A DNA stretch of 64,000 nucleotides from the NCBI GenBank assembly GCA_947652115.1, contig OX393572.1, forward strand, positions 8,862,966-8,926,965. Reading direction: 5' to 3'. The translations under genes and the position numbers were made by a program. The notes under the pieces are model-generated. The model was not told the origin of the DNA. It searched no databases and was given only the letters and a program-made list of their open reading frames with translations. Positions 54,630 through 63,142 of this stretch are shown here, one piece after another (the stretch's first letter is position 1; every line of letters starts with the position of its first letter). This DNA is from Blastomussa wellsi. Taxonomy: Eukaryota; Cnidaria; Anthozoa; Scleractinia; Plerogyridae.

Positions 54630-55772
54630 AAAGAAACCGTGTCCTCGAAAGCAATCACAAAAAAGAAGGAGAAAGCAAACAAGAAGTTGACTTGGACAGA
54701 TCAAGACACGGACGTCTTCGCAGAAGTTATATATGACCCACAATACAGAGGAAGTGATTACACCGTTGGGTGGGCTACAGTACTGGAACGTTTGGCGCTG
54801 AAGAAGTCCTCAAACGTAAAGATATTTGAAGAAATTCAAGAAGCATTGAAGAAGGAATTTGAGGCAAGAAAGATGAAAGTCAAAGAGTTTACAGTTGAGC
54901 AGTTAAAGTCAAAATATAAATGGTTCAAACGAGAGTGGAAGCACATCCAGAATAAAATCAAGTTTGGTAGCGGGCTTTCATCGAAAGAAACAGAATGTAC
55001 AAGGTGGTACGATACTCTTAATCCTGTTTTTACAGAGGGGGTGGATGAATTTACCGATGTAGCTTGTTCTGCTGCCGACGTTGCTGAAGAAAGGTCTCTT
55101 ACCTCTGTTGTATCAGTGCATGCAAGCTCTGGAGAAGAAGAAATGGATCACTCCTCTAGCAGTGATGAAAGCAGTGAGGAAAGATCAACGACACCACTCT
55201 CAGTCCCTGAAGGTGACAACCAGCTTGAGGTACATCATGGCAGTGACAAAAGAAAGGCTAGTGAAGATGAAAGTTATAAGGAGGAAATGAAAAAGGAGAA
55301 AAAAGCGGCTAAAAAGTCCAAGATAGGACTGCATCCTAAGCGGGACATAAAACCTAAGACCCAGACAGCGGCAGTACTTCAGCTGTGTAAAACCATGGAA
55401 ACATATTCGCAGAGTGTAAACCACGCTCAAGATGAAAGGTTGAACAGGATTTTGGAAGCAGACCGAAAACGTGATGAAATGTTCTTGAAATTTCAACAAG
55501 AACAGGCAGAAGCAAATAGGCGACATGAACAACTGATGATGCAGTTGGTTTTGCAAAAAGCCCCTAGTCAAAGCGTACCACTGACCTCACAGCAGTATTA
55601 CCCCTTCCAGGAGCAGAGACCCCACGATCCATCCTTGCTGGCCTTTACATCTGCAACACCATATGTATCTCCTCAGCATGGCTTGTATAGTATGCCTTCA
55701 GAGACTGATGCCAGAGGTTACTATTCTTCAGCAAGCCCTGGTGGCACATCTGACTTCACTCAGTTAAATTAA

Positions 55773-56108
55773 GTAAACTAACTCCAAGTGAGGTTTTACA
55801 GTATATGTCACTGTTACTTCATTGCCTTGTTAACTTTTTATACTTTGCCTTTGCTACAGAAAAAAACTAGCTTGTTTAAGCTTGTTTGAGTTTAATTATA
55901 AGATTGCTATATTAAAAGGACTGTTACATTGGAAAAAGTTAGTTTTCAGTCGTAATATTTATTAACAAAAGAATAAGGAATGTATCCTTACTTAGTTAAC
56001 GACAACATAAACATGGAGATCAACCTTTGAATGAACTTATTCCTGCTTTGAACTACAACATCCATGTGACTAAAGTGATACTTATAACTGTGAGAATGGT
56101 TGCCATGT
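55773..56108. other. Convergent spacer of the Harbinger element
   Basis: AT-rich spacer between the two convergent Harbinger genes. No other gene is seen. Confidence 0.5.
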
Positions 56109-57324
56109 CTATGATAATGACCACAGCCAGTCAACTACCTTCTTCCTGATTCTTCGAACTTCATTTTTATCACGGATACCATGGCGTCTTCCACGAATGA
56201 GGTTAAGCTCTTGCACGTCCAACCTCCACCGCCTTTTGCATGGATCATTCACGTGTATACAAATGTTATGTAATGTTATGCCACACATAATGATACGCTT
56301 TATGTTTTTCTTATTGCAATCCACTTTTTTGTAAAGCAGTCGCCATCGCCCTTTAAGCATCCCGTATGCGTGTTCAGACACAACTCGAGCAGATCTTAAC
56401 TTTTTGTTAAAATTGATTTCTGCTGGGTCTCCAGTAGTGTCAGGAAAAGCTTTCATTAGCCATACACGAGATGGAAAAGCACTGTCGCCCACAGTCACAA
56501 AGGGGATTTCTCCATGCTCAGGCAGATGTAACGATTTACTCGGCAACACTTCCCCTTCTTCAAATGCATGGAAAATAGGACAGGATTGCAAAAGGGTGGA
56601 ATCATGCATGGAGCCCGGAGCACCTACCCCTGCCCACAAAAAGCGTTTGTTATGCCCTATCAGCCCCATATTGGTTACGGAGTATCTTTTCTTGAAACTA
56701 AAGAAATTTTTCAAGTTAGAACTTATATACACATGAAAATCATCCCAGGCGGCCACACACGGGAACTCCCAATTTTCCAAGAAGCAGCGCAGCTCTTTTT
56801 TCCATTCTTCTTCATTTCTTGGAAGGCAAACAAATCTATCGTACAGCCGTGTAACAATAGCACTGGTAACAGTTGAAAAAATCTGGCAGGCTGTCGGAGC
56901 CGCAACTCCAAAAAGATCACCCACTGTGCTGAATGAGGTCCCATGTGCCATTCTGTACAATGTTAATGCCAACTGACATTCTGGGCTTGTCGGTTTTTTA
57001 AACCGCGTTGTTTCCTTTGTAATCAAATCTTCAATTTCTCCAAGAATGAAATGAAATGTGTCTCGATTAACTCGAAGTCTTTTTTTTAAACTGTGACTCT
57101 GACCAGTTCTGAAGGCCGTCCTCCCACCATTTCTTGTTTCTTATCTCATCTCTACTTGTCTTCCTATCTTGAGCAAGATTAGCGAGAGAAAAGGGCAACA
57201 TGAAGTTCATTAAGCCATTTTCCGGCTCAGACATGCGCTTGGCAGAGGATATTCTTCTCTGATATACCGCCATATCCAATGCTGTTCTTCTCGATTTCAT
57301 CAACAAGGCTACGAGAGCCGCCAT
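56109..57324 (-). pseudogene. Harbinger DDE transposase with one frameshift
   Basis: The N-terminal part starts at ATG 57324. At about 57076 an A8 run (minus strand) shifts the frame; one A fewer would keep it open. The remainder (57026-56109) has the HARBI1-like core: Asp in VAAWDDFHVYI, GAPGSMHDS, second Asp in FVTVGDSAFPSRVWL, and Glu in RVVSEHAYGMLKGRW. The catalytic residues are all present. A homopolymer difference could be a sequencing error, so the gene may be functional. Confidence 0.85.
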
Positions 57325-57511
57325 ATTTAAGCTCTCGCCAGGCTTCCACTCGGCTCAACACCGAGACACACGTCGTGAAACTCGCGAACGATTTATATCT
57401 AGACAGATTATTTGTCAAAATTCGTCTTCGGATTTATACTTGGACGGATTATCCGTATGACGGAAGATCCGTCTAGACGGATGATCCGTCTCTAGTATAA
57501 ATTCGGCCATT

Positions 57512-58058
57512 ATTGACTCACCATCAGCCACTGAATATTTTCACCATCTTTGTTGGATACCCAGGAACAGGTAAATATTTGCTTCGATATACTATCTACA
57601 CTTAAAAATCCGTTCATTCTTCTACCATACATTGCCAAACGAACGAATGTTTTTTTAATCACAGTTCACTTTTTAATAGTGCTTTCTAATTTCTTGTTTC
57701 AGGAAAATCGTCCGCCATTCAACATGCCGCACAAGACCCGTTGGAACACCTAGACTTAACTGCCACCATCATCAGCAAAACTACATCATCCGGGTTGGTG
57801 AAACTGCTGGCAAATAAGAATCAAGGCTTCATTCTTTCGCCCGAAATCTTCGACATTCTTAACAAGCTGATGAAGTCAGACGAGGACAACGGCACTGGTG
57901 ACGTACAGCTCCTATGCAAGCTGTTTTCTGGAGAAAGATGTTCCTACCACTACTCAACTGAGGACAGTAGAATTATCCCGGCCGACACGCCATTCAGCAT
58001 CTTGGGAGCAACACAACTGCTCAACGTCGCAAAGCTTATCGCCAAGATGGATCATGGG
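57512..58058 (+). CDS. DUF3987-like P-loop ATPase, Walker A exons
   Basis: 57512-57570 completes the first exon and encodes FVGYPGTGK, a Walker A motif split by an intron (donor GTAAAT at 57571, acceptor TTTCAG ending 57702). Exon 2 (57703 to about 58058) supplies the Ser after GK and continues LVKLLANKNQGFILSPEIFDI. There the usual Walker B Asp-Glu seems to be Pro-Glu. It then runs through a region ending AKLIAKMDHG. After 58058 three GTCGTTTCGATACAC repeats (58065-58105) begin and the family pattern is lost. Confidence 0.55.
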
Positions 58059-58445
58059 GAGTTCAGTCGTTTCGATACACGGTCGTTTCGATACACGTCG
58101 TTTCGATACAGGATAATTTCTACATGTAACGCAAGGTTTACTTTAAAAATGATTATTTCTAATCCAAATGCAACAGTATGGGTTAAAACACGCAAGTTAA
58201 AAAACTCAAGAGAATCCAGCGACTAAAATATCGAAACTTACAGGCGAAGATCTTTAGTCTGTGGGAAGAATTCAACAATGGAACACGCAATGCGAGACAG
58301 CTGTTAAAAGCATGTTCTTATTTAAATGGACCCATTTGTATGAAAAGAAGCCATGTAAGCCATAAACGTTGTTAGCATTAAGAAAAGTTTTGTATGATTG
58401 AACGTTGTTAGCATTAAAAAAAGTTTTATATAATTGAACCAGCGT
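58059..58445 (+). other. Intron or insertion inside the ATPase gene
   Basis: It holds three copies of a 15-bp GTTTCGATACAC repeat and a two-copy about 35-bp repeat (GAACGTTGTTAGCATTAA, 58365-58440). No clear donor is seen at its start, so a small insertion or decay is possible. Confidence 0.4.
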
Positions 58446-59833
58446 TTTCTCCATTCCCCTGGCGTTCAGGCCCACACTCACTGAAATGGAGACGGCCGCA
58501 GAGTACCTTAAAACTGAGGTTGTAGAAAACTTTGAAGAATGCTTCGAGAACATCTACGGAAATGGCCAACTGCACTTCACATTCGACACCAGCGCACGAG
58601 AACTCCTCAGAGAAAACATTGACCAGTTTGTAACCGATGTAAACGACGCTATAAAAGACGGCAAGGTACCACCTAAGTCAAAACTACCCGAGCTGGTTCC
58701 AAGAGTTGCCACATCACTACACGTTTTCAATCACACAATGACTGAACTACTCGCCGGCGTTGCACCTACCACTCCACCCACAGAGATAACCAAATCTACC
58801 CTGGAAAAGGCAACGGAATTCGTTCAGCATCTGGAAAGCCAGAAGGACATTCCCTGCCAAGTAAGTACCATTTCAAAACAATAAAATCACTTACAAAAAG
58901 CAATTAGTAACAATCAGTCGGAGTATTACAAGCTTCCTACATGTTCCTATGCAGAAAGTTTTAGTTTCCTCGAGCAACGCTCTGAGCAGAGACCCGTGAC
59001 CACATTAGAAACACAAACACAAAATGCAAACACTAAAAACTCCCATTCAATTAATCGTGTAAATTTCATTCTTTAATACGCCGAGTAATAATAAACTAAT
59101 GTTTCTCGTCCGGATTTCTATGAAAAGAGAGCGAGCGGGCGCTTTTTATCGGTTATTTATTATTTACAATTAAATGTTCTTTATTTTTACCTGAGTTCAA
59201 TGCATACTGAACTTCTTAAATGAAAGATTAAAAAAATCAAACGTCTGATCTTCATTTAACGCAAGTTTGTTATTGACTTACCCATTACGCACCTAGCGTA
59301 GTACAAGCCTCTTTAACTGAATTTAGCCTGAGTTCAAGTTAACAAGTGAGGCGAAACAAAACAACAAAGCGGCTAGGGACGAAAAACATTTCAATTTCTT
59401 TACTTGGCGTTAAACGCGGTTATCTCTTTACTTTCAGTTCTTAAAGGAAATCACGAACCAAACCTGTGACAAAACCGTAGAACAACCCACGCTGCAAACC
59501 ATCAAAGACCAAGTACTCCTGGCGCCAGGACCCGTGGTCAGCTACCGTAGTTTTCAGAAAGGAAAAAGATCTGCCAAAGCCATCGCTGAGGCCGAATACA
59601 CAAGGGCAACAGAATCCTTAAAGGAAGACGGTTTCGGACGGATTGTTGAATTTGCCATCCCAAGAGCGCGCGGGAAATGTAAGGTCTTTATCAAGTCATC
59701 ACCAGAGCCTTGGCCAAACACCACCTCCATCAGCGATAATGAATTCCGTAATGCACTAGCAAAGCCAATCCATAGTGGCATTACCCCAGCAATGCGAGAT
59801 TATTTGCAAACCAATGCATACATTGAGTCATAG
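58446..59833 (+). CDS. DUF3987-like ATPase, last exons
   Basis: Coding sequence resumes near 58446 and runs to a GTAAGT donor at 58861. It contains LHFTFDTSARELLRENIDQF and LVPRVATSLHVFNHTM, a helical pattern resembling the C-terminal part of DUF3987 proteins. The intron ends at TTTCAG (59437). The last exon (59438-59833) encodes a basic C-terminal domain (FGRIVEFAIPRARGKCKVF) and a stop at 59831-59833. I do not recognise this last domain. Phases match across the intron. Confidence 0.5.
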
Positions 59834-60399
59834 ACTTGACAGACTTTTGTTGCGTAAACAACAACTTAGCATTATTTGAACTACGTAATCAGATCGTTCT
59901 AAATCATTTGGTAAACATGTCAGTTGAACGAACGCTATAAATTGTAATTTTATTTCAGTTTCACGATGTGCAAACGCAAAAGGACTTATTGCACACAACA
60001 GTATATTTCGAAAATAGTTTTTTTAGCGTTGCTACAGCAAACAAGGATTTTCTACAGTACTTCAAATAAATAAAGTATTTGTAACATGTTAAACCATGCC
60101 TATCATTTATTGCGTGTGGACTATTTGGCCGCGGGGAAACTAAGTCGGACGAACGACAGGGTTGCGGGGAACTGGGTATTACAAGAATGTCGATCGAACG
60201 AGTTGCTTTTCTTATCCCTTTTGTTATCAAGTCGAAATGCCAGCTAACTTGTTGAAAAAAAAAACAAAGTCGAAAACTAAGACTTACACTCATCTTTCCT
60301 CGAGTTTACTTCTGAATCAAAAGGACTTCATTTTGTATAGAATCGTCTTTACATGCGTATCGAATGGACTTCGACTTGCAACGTTTAACTCACTTACAC

Positions 60400-60690
60400 T
60401 TCATTATTATCCACTGCGGCACTGCGGGAGCAGTCGTTTAATAGCTTACACTTTATTATTGATCGACTGCGGCACTGCGGGAGCAGTCATTCAACAGCTT
60501 AAACTTAATAATAATCGACTACGGCACTGCGGCACTGCGGGAGCAGTCGTTCAACAACTTAACTTATTATTAATCGACTACGGCACTGCGGCACTGCGGG
60601 AGCGGTCCTTTAACTAACTTTAACATACTTCATTATTCATCGACTTCGGGACTGCAGCACTGCGGGAGCAGTCGTTTCGTGCCGTTAAAA
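60400..60690. repeat. Right subterminal repeat array of the ISXO2-type element
   Basis: Five copies of GCGGCACTGCGGGAGCAGTC-type sequence about 60-65 bp apart, separated by TTATTATTnATCGAC. The reverse complement occurs twice at the left end (50970-51090). The MITE at 17.0-17.5 kb carries a related array. Confidence 0.75.
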
Positions 60691-60712
60691 GTGGGCCGGG
60701 TATTCTGCAATC

Positions 60713-61049
60713 GCTTCTTCCTTCCACGAGCCATCGAATTCGAAGAATTACTCGTCATACCCAGTGGTCGTTTTCTACTCGATGTTCCCCCACGAGCGTT
60801 GTAGCTGGGAAATCGCTGTGCAAGCTCTGCTGCAACCGACCCCAAGCCTGAAGACGGGATAGAACAAGTCGAAGAGCTGTTGGTAGCCGTTAACGCTGCT
60901 ACATTTCGAATGTCATTTCTTTGCAGGTTTCCAATGGCCTCGAGGGCCTGCTTAGCAATGGCACACGCCGAAGAAATTTGCTGCACGTCTTCTTCGTTAC
61001 GGCTGGCAGCCATCTTTGATTGAGTTTGGGCGCATTGCATTCTGGTCAC
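60713..61049 (-). CDS. HECT-like gene, N-terminal coding exon (IS3EU-type element)
   Basis: It begins in the right terminal repeat (MTRMQCAQTQ, or the internal Met matching the transposase start MQCA). The predicted product is Ala/Ser-rich, ending in a basic stretch (MARGRKKRLQN) at the border of the ISXO2-type insertion. Orientation and position make it the 5' part of the gene continued at 50943. The splice or frame relation across the insertion is not certain. Confidence 0.5.
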
Positions 61050-61284
61050 ATTAAAAATTCAAAAGTTGACCATATAAAAAGTGGAGTTGACCATATCAAA
61101 AGTGATTAGCTGACCATATAAAAAGTCGAGTTGACCATATCGAAAGTGTGAAGTTGACCATCTCAAAAGTCGAGTTGAGCAGATAAAAAGTGAAGTTGAC
61201 CATATAAAAAGTCGAGTTGACCATATGAAAGTCCAACAGATCCTATAAAAATGTAGGGAATATTGACTGGTTCGGCGCCCCATA
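61024..61284. repeat. IS3EU-type right terminal inverted repeat
   Basis: Reverse complement of 46588-46857, with the same TTGACCATATAAAAAGTCGAG-like tandem units. It ends GGTTCGGCGCCCCATA. Confidence 0.75.
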
Positions 61285-61345
61285 AATTTCCGCAAGTTCT
61301 TGTTGTAAATTCTGCCACGTTGTTGGACCAATTTCTATAGCAGCC
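61285..61345 (-). pseudogene. Maverick polymerase start, separated from its gene (M2)
   Basis: About 20 codons beginning MAAIEIGPTTWQNL, matching the M1 start at 12189-12130. The rest of the gene is 14.7 kb away at 46581, beyond the IS3EU-type element. The first six bases are the right target duplication copy. Confidence 0.75.
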
Positions 61346-61384
61346 ATGGGCAACTTTGTATAATATGCGAGAAAATAATTGAGT

Positions 61385-61455
61385 TGCTTTAATAACAAGT
61401 ATGCAAACTCTAATTGCGTGACAGGTATTCAAATCTCTAATTGGGTTGACTTGAG
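61385..61455. repeat. ATGCAAATCTCTAATTG repeats upstream of polymerase (M2)
   Basis: Two degenerate units similar to the array at 12225-12400 in M1. Confidence 0.5.
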
Positions 61456-61497
61456 CTCGTTCTTTCTTTTTTTCAAATTGCTTGATTCAAATTCTTT

Positions 61498-61647
61498 TCA
61501 CGTATATCTCATCGTAGTTGCTTTCATCGAAATAGGGTCGCCTAAAAAATGCTCCGCTCCATTTTTATAACAAGTAAAGCATAATCCATTCCGCCTGCAT
61601 AGCACGCATTTTCTACAAACAATAAATTTAATTAGTGTCTGGGGCAT
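61498..61647 (-). CDS. 49-residue zinc-ribbon-like protein upstream of polymerase (M2)
   Basis: The ATG at 61647 opens a short frame with CRKCVLCRRNGLCFTC, giving two CxxC pairs. The arrangement parallels the M1 frame at 12350-12610 (CRSC ... LCFAC), at the same place relative to the polymerase. It is too short for most ORF finders. A nucleic-acid-binding role is inference only. Confidence 0.45.
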   Translation of the reverse strand: MPQTLIKFIVCRKCVLCRRNGLCFTCYKNGAEHFLGDPISMKATTMRYT

Positions 61648-61649
61648 TT

Positions 61650-62442
61650 TGTTTTCACCAGTGTTGGAAACTCATGCTCAAGCAAAGTTGTTTACCTTCA
61701 ATACTATTGCTTGAAACGTTTCTTAGCTAAGTTGATATAATTGTATGTAAATATAATTTTAATTTTAAGTGTCTTTACAGAAGATAGTGATGGCGACAAC
61801 AGAAGAATGTACTATTTCGTGACTATTCGATAATTAAATTAGTTGTCGATGAAAAATTGCTTTTTGCTTTCAACTTTTTCATCATGTATATATTGATCGT
61901 TCTACAGTTATCTTCGGGTCCTGAAAAAAGAGAATCACATCTTAAATAGAGCTAAATATGTTTTCGAGAAATCAAAAGTATCATGTTCCTGGAGCTAAAA
62001 ACAAAACGTTTTTAATCGAAGTTTCTACTGCTCAATACAAGCTGGGAGTGGGCAGAGGGGGGGGGGGGGGGAAGGGGGGAAGGCAGACCTGCATGAGTAC
62101 TGTCACCTATTGCCGTGACCTATGTAGATGACCATCCTAAACACCGTGGCAAATGAAGAAACATTTTCGGGCAAAATTGTTTCCCTGTTTGCCGGCGAAC
62201 ACCAAAAATGTTTCTGTGTTTTTGATTTAGAAACATTTTGTGTTTGCAAAAAATGTTTCCCAGTTTGCTCGAAAGGAGCAACAATGTGTCCTCAGTTGTA
62301 GAAAACACTCTGTACTATCTGAGATTGTCTTACTAGTCTCAACTGCAGATGTCATTGTTTTCAAGGTTTCTGTGTGGTCAGGAACTTTCGGAGACTATTT
62401 TCGCTTTGATACACTGCGTATGTCAAGTCAATTTGGAGAACA
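61650..62442. other. No recognisable gene
   Basis: AT-rich sequence with a G-run of about 14 at 62056-62070. No domain recognised. Confidence 0.4.
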
Positions 62443-62691
62443 TCAGCTTTGATTCTGTCCCTGAGTTTTTTGTTTGTTAACGCCTTCTTCAATTAATTTG
62501 TCCAAGATCTACTCTTGCTGCTTTTTAACAGATCTGTACTTCAATTCCACTTAATTGAACACCGATTTGAGTCTTTCAAGTCCCGGTCGTACCGTGTAAA
62601 TGGCTTCAAACGCTTCCATTAACTCCGTAAGAATTCCAGCGGCATTGTTGATTTTTGCCATGAGGGTTTTTACATCAACTTTTGGCGACAT
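62443..62691 (-). pseudogene. Small helical protein relic, possibly retroelement gag-like
   Basis: The ATG at 62691 opens MSPKVDVKTLMAKINNAAG and stops at 62551-62553; the same frame continues past a second stop (YRSVKKQQE, DKLIEEGV) to a TGA at 62443-62445. The pattern is reminiscent of N-terminal gag regions of BEL/Pao-like elements, but this is weak. Confidence 0.3.
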
Positions 62692-63140
62692 TGCGAAGTG
62701 AATTTGAATAATGATTAAGTTGCAACAGCTGTTCTTTAACCAAAGGTGTAGATTGAACTATTTTCTAGAATGGTCAGTCGCTCGCTTTAAGCCAGTTGGT
62801 TGTTAGTAAGTAAGTAACAACTTTATTTATAGAGGGTAACACGTGATTCTTTCGTTAATTTATATCATTGTAATGATTCCAAGATCGGTCGGTCGCTTGT
62901 TTCGCTGTCAGTTGTTCTTGGAGACCGGTCGTTTTGCCACAATGCTGTCCTTCGGGATCTTGCAGTCGATAGACGTGTAATCTTTGATTCGTAGAATTTT
63001 TGACTGATTCGCGCTTACGTAGCAAAGCGTTACTTAAATATCAAGACTACACACATGTACAGATAACTCACTACAAGTTCTTTTAGTGGATGTGTTCTCT
63101 GGTTGATTGTTAGACCCGTATAGTAAGTGCAGTAAGTGCA
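62692..63140. other. No recognisable gene
   Basis: Short repeats such as AGTAAGTGC at about 63123-63138; nothing else recognised. Confidence 0.4.
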
Positions 63141-63142
63141 AA

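Larger units (their letters stand above)
54229..55772 (+). pseudogene. Harbinger Myb/SANT-like protein, split by a MITE
   Basis: Harbinger Myb-like proteins bind the element ends and help the transposase. The start ATG (54229) and first seven codons precede the 380-bp MITE; the frame resumes at 54639 after the repeated 9-bp target. The trihelix-type domain follows (KLTWTDQDTDVFAEVIYD, then LKSKYKWFKREWKHI), then Ser/Asp/Glu-rich and Lys-rich regions, a helical segment (ILEADRKRDEMFLKFQQEQ) and a Gln/Pro/Tyr-rich tail. Without the MITE the gene is uninterrupted. Confidence 0.8.
53929..57508. mobile_element. PIF/Harbinger transposon (3.6 kb)
   Basis: Ends are GGCCGAATTTATACTAGAG and the reverse complement. 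Both subterminal regions carry many GACGGAT/ATCCGTC and ACGAATT motifs in both orientations (53945-54155 and 57390-57490), probable protein-binding sites. It encodes the usual pair: a Myb/SANT-like protein (plus) and a DDE transposase (minus), converging. Confidence 0.85.
50944..60712. mobile_element. ISXO2/IS1595-type transposon with P-loop ATPase gene (9.8 kb)
   Basis: Ends are GATTGCAGAATACCCGGCC and the reverse complement, followed inside by repeated CCGCAGTGCCGCAGTC motifs in opposite orientation on the two sides. It carries an ISXO2-like transposase (minus) and a divergent, spliced ATPase-like gene (plus). No convincing target duplication is visible. It splits the HECT-like gene of the IS3EU-type element. 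Without the Harbinger insertion it is about 6.2 kb. A MITE with the same ends is at 17004-17464. Confidence 0.7.
46588..61284. mobile_element. IS3EU-type DNA transposon (14.7 kb) inserted in Maverick polymerase
   Basis: Termini are TATGGGGCGCCGAACC and its reverse complement, flanked by the 6-bp duplication AATTTC. A 6-bp duplication with TAY...RTA ends and a retrovirus/IS3-like DDE transposase fits the IS3EU superfamily as I know it. It carries a transposase (plus, left) and a HECT-like gene (minus) running in from the right end. Without the nested 9.8-kb element it would be about 4.9 kb. Confidence 0.8.
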
